Shown: piece after piece, positions 4,882-5,149 of the stretch
How the letters are laid out: each line of letters opens with the position of its first letter
How positions within the stretch are numbered: the stretch's first letter is position 1
Origin: Methanomassiliicoccales archaeon
GTDB taxonomy: Archaea; Thermoplasmatota; Thermoplasmata; Methanomassiliicoccales; UBA472
Direction of reading: 5' to 3'
Assembly: GCA_028679935.1 (NCBI GenBank)
Contig: JAJRAL010000212.1
Location: 1-5,149 of the forward strand
DNA: 5,149 bases
Notes under the pieces: generated by a model
What the model was told of the DNA's origin: nothing
Databases searched by the model: none
The model's input: only the letters and a program-made list of their open reading frames with translations
Translations under genes and position numbers: made by a program

Positions 4882-5149
4882 ATGCAGAGCCAAGACAGAC
4901 GATTCAGCCTCACCGCGATACAAGTCCAAGAGCCTCCCTTCGAACTCTACCGGCGCCTCTCGGGCGAGTTTGATCGGTCCTTCATGCTCGAGAGCGCGGT
5001 CGGCGATCAACGCACAGTGGCCTACTCATTCTTGGGTTTCGGCCCCGAGATGGAGTACACCTGCACGGACGGCGTTGTCGACGGGGGTGAGGGACACGAT
5101 GATCTGAGAGATAGGCCCCTCGAGTTCCTGAGAGCGGTGATCCGCGACA
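4882..5149 (+). CDS. trpE: Anthranilate synthase component I, N-terminal part (cut by window end)
   Basis: The first 89 codons of a frame open to the window edge. TrpE, with the glutaminase TrpG, turns chorismate and glutamine into anthranilate, pyruvate and glutamate, the first step of tryptophan synthesis in the cytoplasm. The visible part is the start of the N-terminal regulatory domain: residues 20-30 (FELYRRLSGEF) and 33-54 (SFMLESAVGDQ...YSFLGFGP) match the family's conserved opening, including the LES segment (residues 36-38) that lines the tryptophan feedback pocket in known TrpE proteins. The catalytic C-terminal domain is outside the window. PabB (aminodeoxychorismate synthase) is a relative, but the MLES segment and the TGTACA box upstream favour TrpE. 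ATG 4882 is chosen because it lies 27 bases past the TATA-box centre; trpG and other trp genes may follow downstream. Confidence 0.85.
   Translation, partial: MQSQDRRFSLTAIQVQEPPFELYRRLSGEFDRSFMLESAVGDQRTVAYSFLGFGPEMEYTCTDGVVDGGEGHDDLRDRPLEFLRAVIRD

Noticed and set aside
4847..5107. 86-codon plus-strand frame at the right end
   Set aside because: Overlaps trpE in another frame, and its composition (Ser, Arg, Pro) is that of a shadow; the trpE frame has clear family motifs.

Overview
The window looks archaeal. Two promoters have an A+T-rich TATA-like octamer centred about 27-29 bases before an ATG with no ribosome-binding site, the leaderless arrangement common in archaea. The tRNA end at the left edge does not encode CCA. 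The large histidine kinase has the H-box (RHDIRNQL) and the receiver-first, PAS-array layout seen often in methanogen-related Euryarchaeota. Coding DNA is moderately G+C-rich, with sharp A+T patches only at promoters. A Thermoplasmata/Methanomassiliicoccales-type genome is my best guess, but this is inference and no phylogenetic test was possible.

Layout, left to right. (1) 1-37: 3' end of a tRNA on the + strand. (2) 93-995, minus strand: a complete Fic-domain protein with an N-terminal inhibitory motif and a C-terminal excisionase/MerR-like DNA-binding segment. It converges on the tRNA. (3) 996 to about 1172-1268: a divergent intergenic region with an A+T-rich core that could serve both directions. 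(4) 1173-4199, plus strand: a 1008-residue sensor kinase, receiver + five PAS units + HisKA-like/HATPase domains; its true start is uncertain. (5) 4200-4389: noncoding space between convergent genes, with one modest hairpin. (6) 4390-4533, minus strand: a 47-residue Lys/Gly-rich protein. (7) 4534-4881: intergenic, ending in a well-formed promoter. (8) 4882-end, plus strand: the first 89 codons of trpE (anthranilate synthase component I), cut by the window edge.

The genes do not form one operon; each complete gene appears to be its own transcription unit. The kinase is a soluble signalling protein with no membrane segments. Fic is probably a self-inhibited AMP-transferase that may also bind DNA. 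The right edge begins tryptophan biosynthesis, and its promoter holds two candidate operators: a TGTACA hexamer identical to the TRP box of the methanogen regulator TrpY, and a 17-bp dyad between the TATA box and the start codon. I see no CRISPR, transposase or phage gene. No clearly new system is evident; the points most worth following are the Fic-HTH fusion, the short ATP-lid glycine box of the kinase, the 47-residue protein, and the trpE operator candidates.
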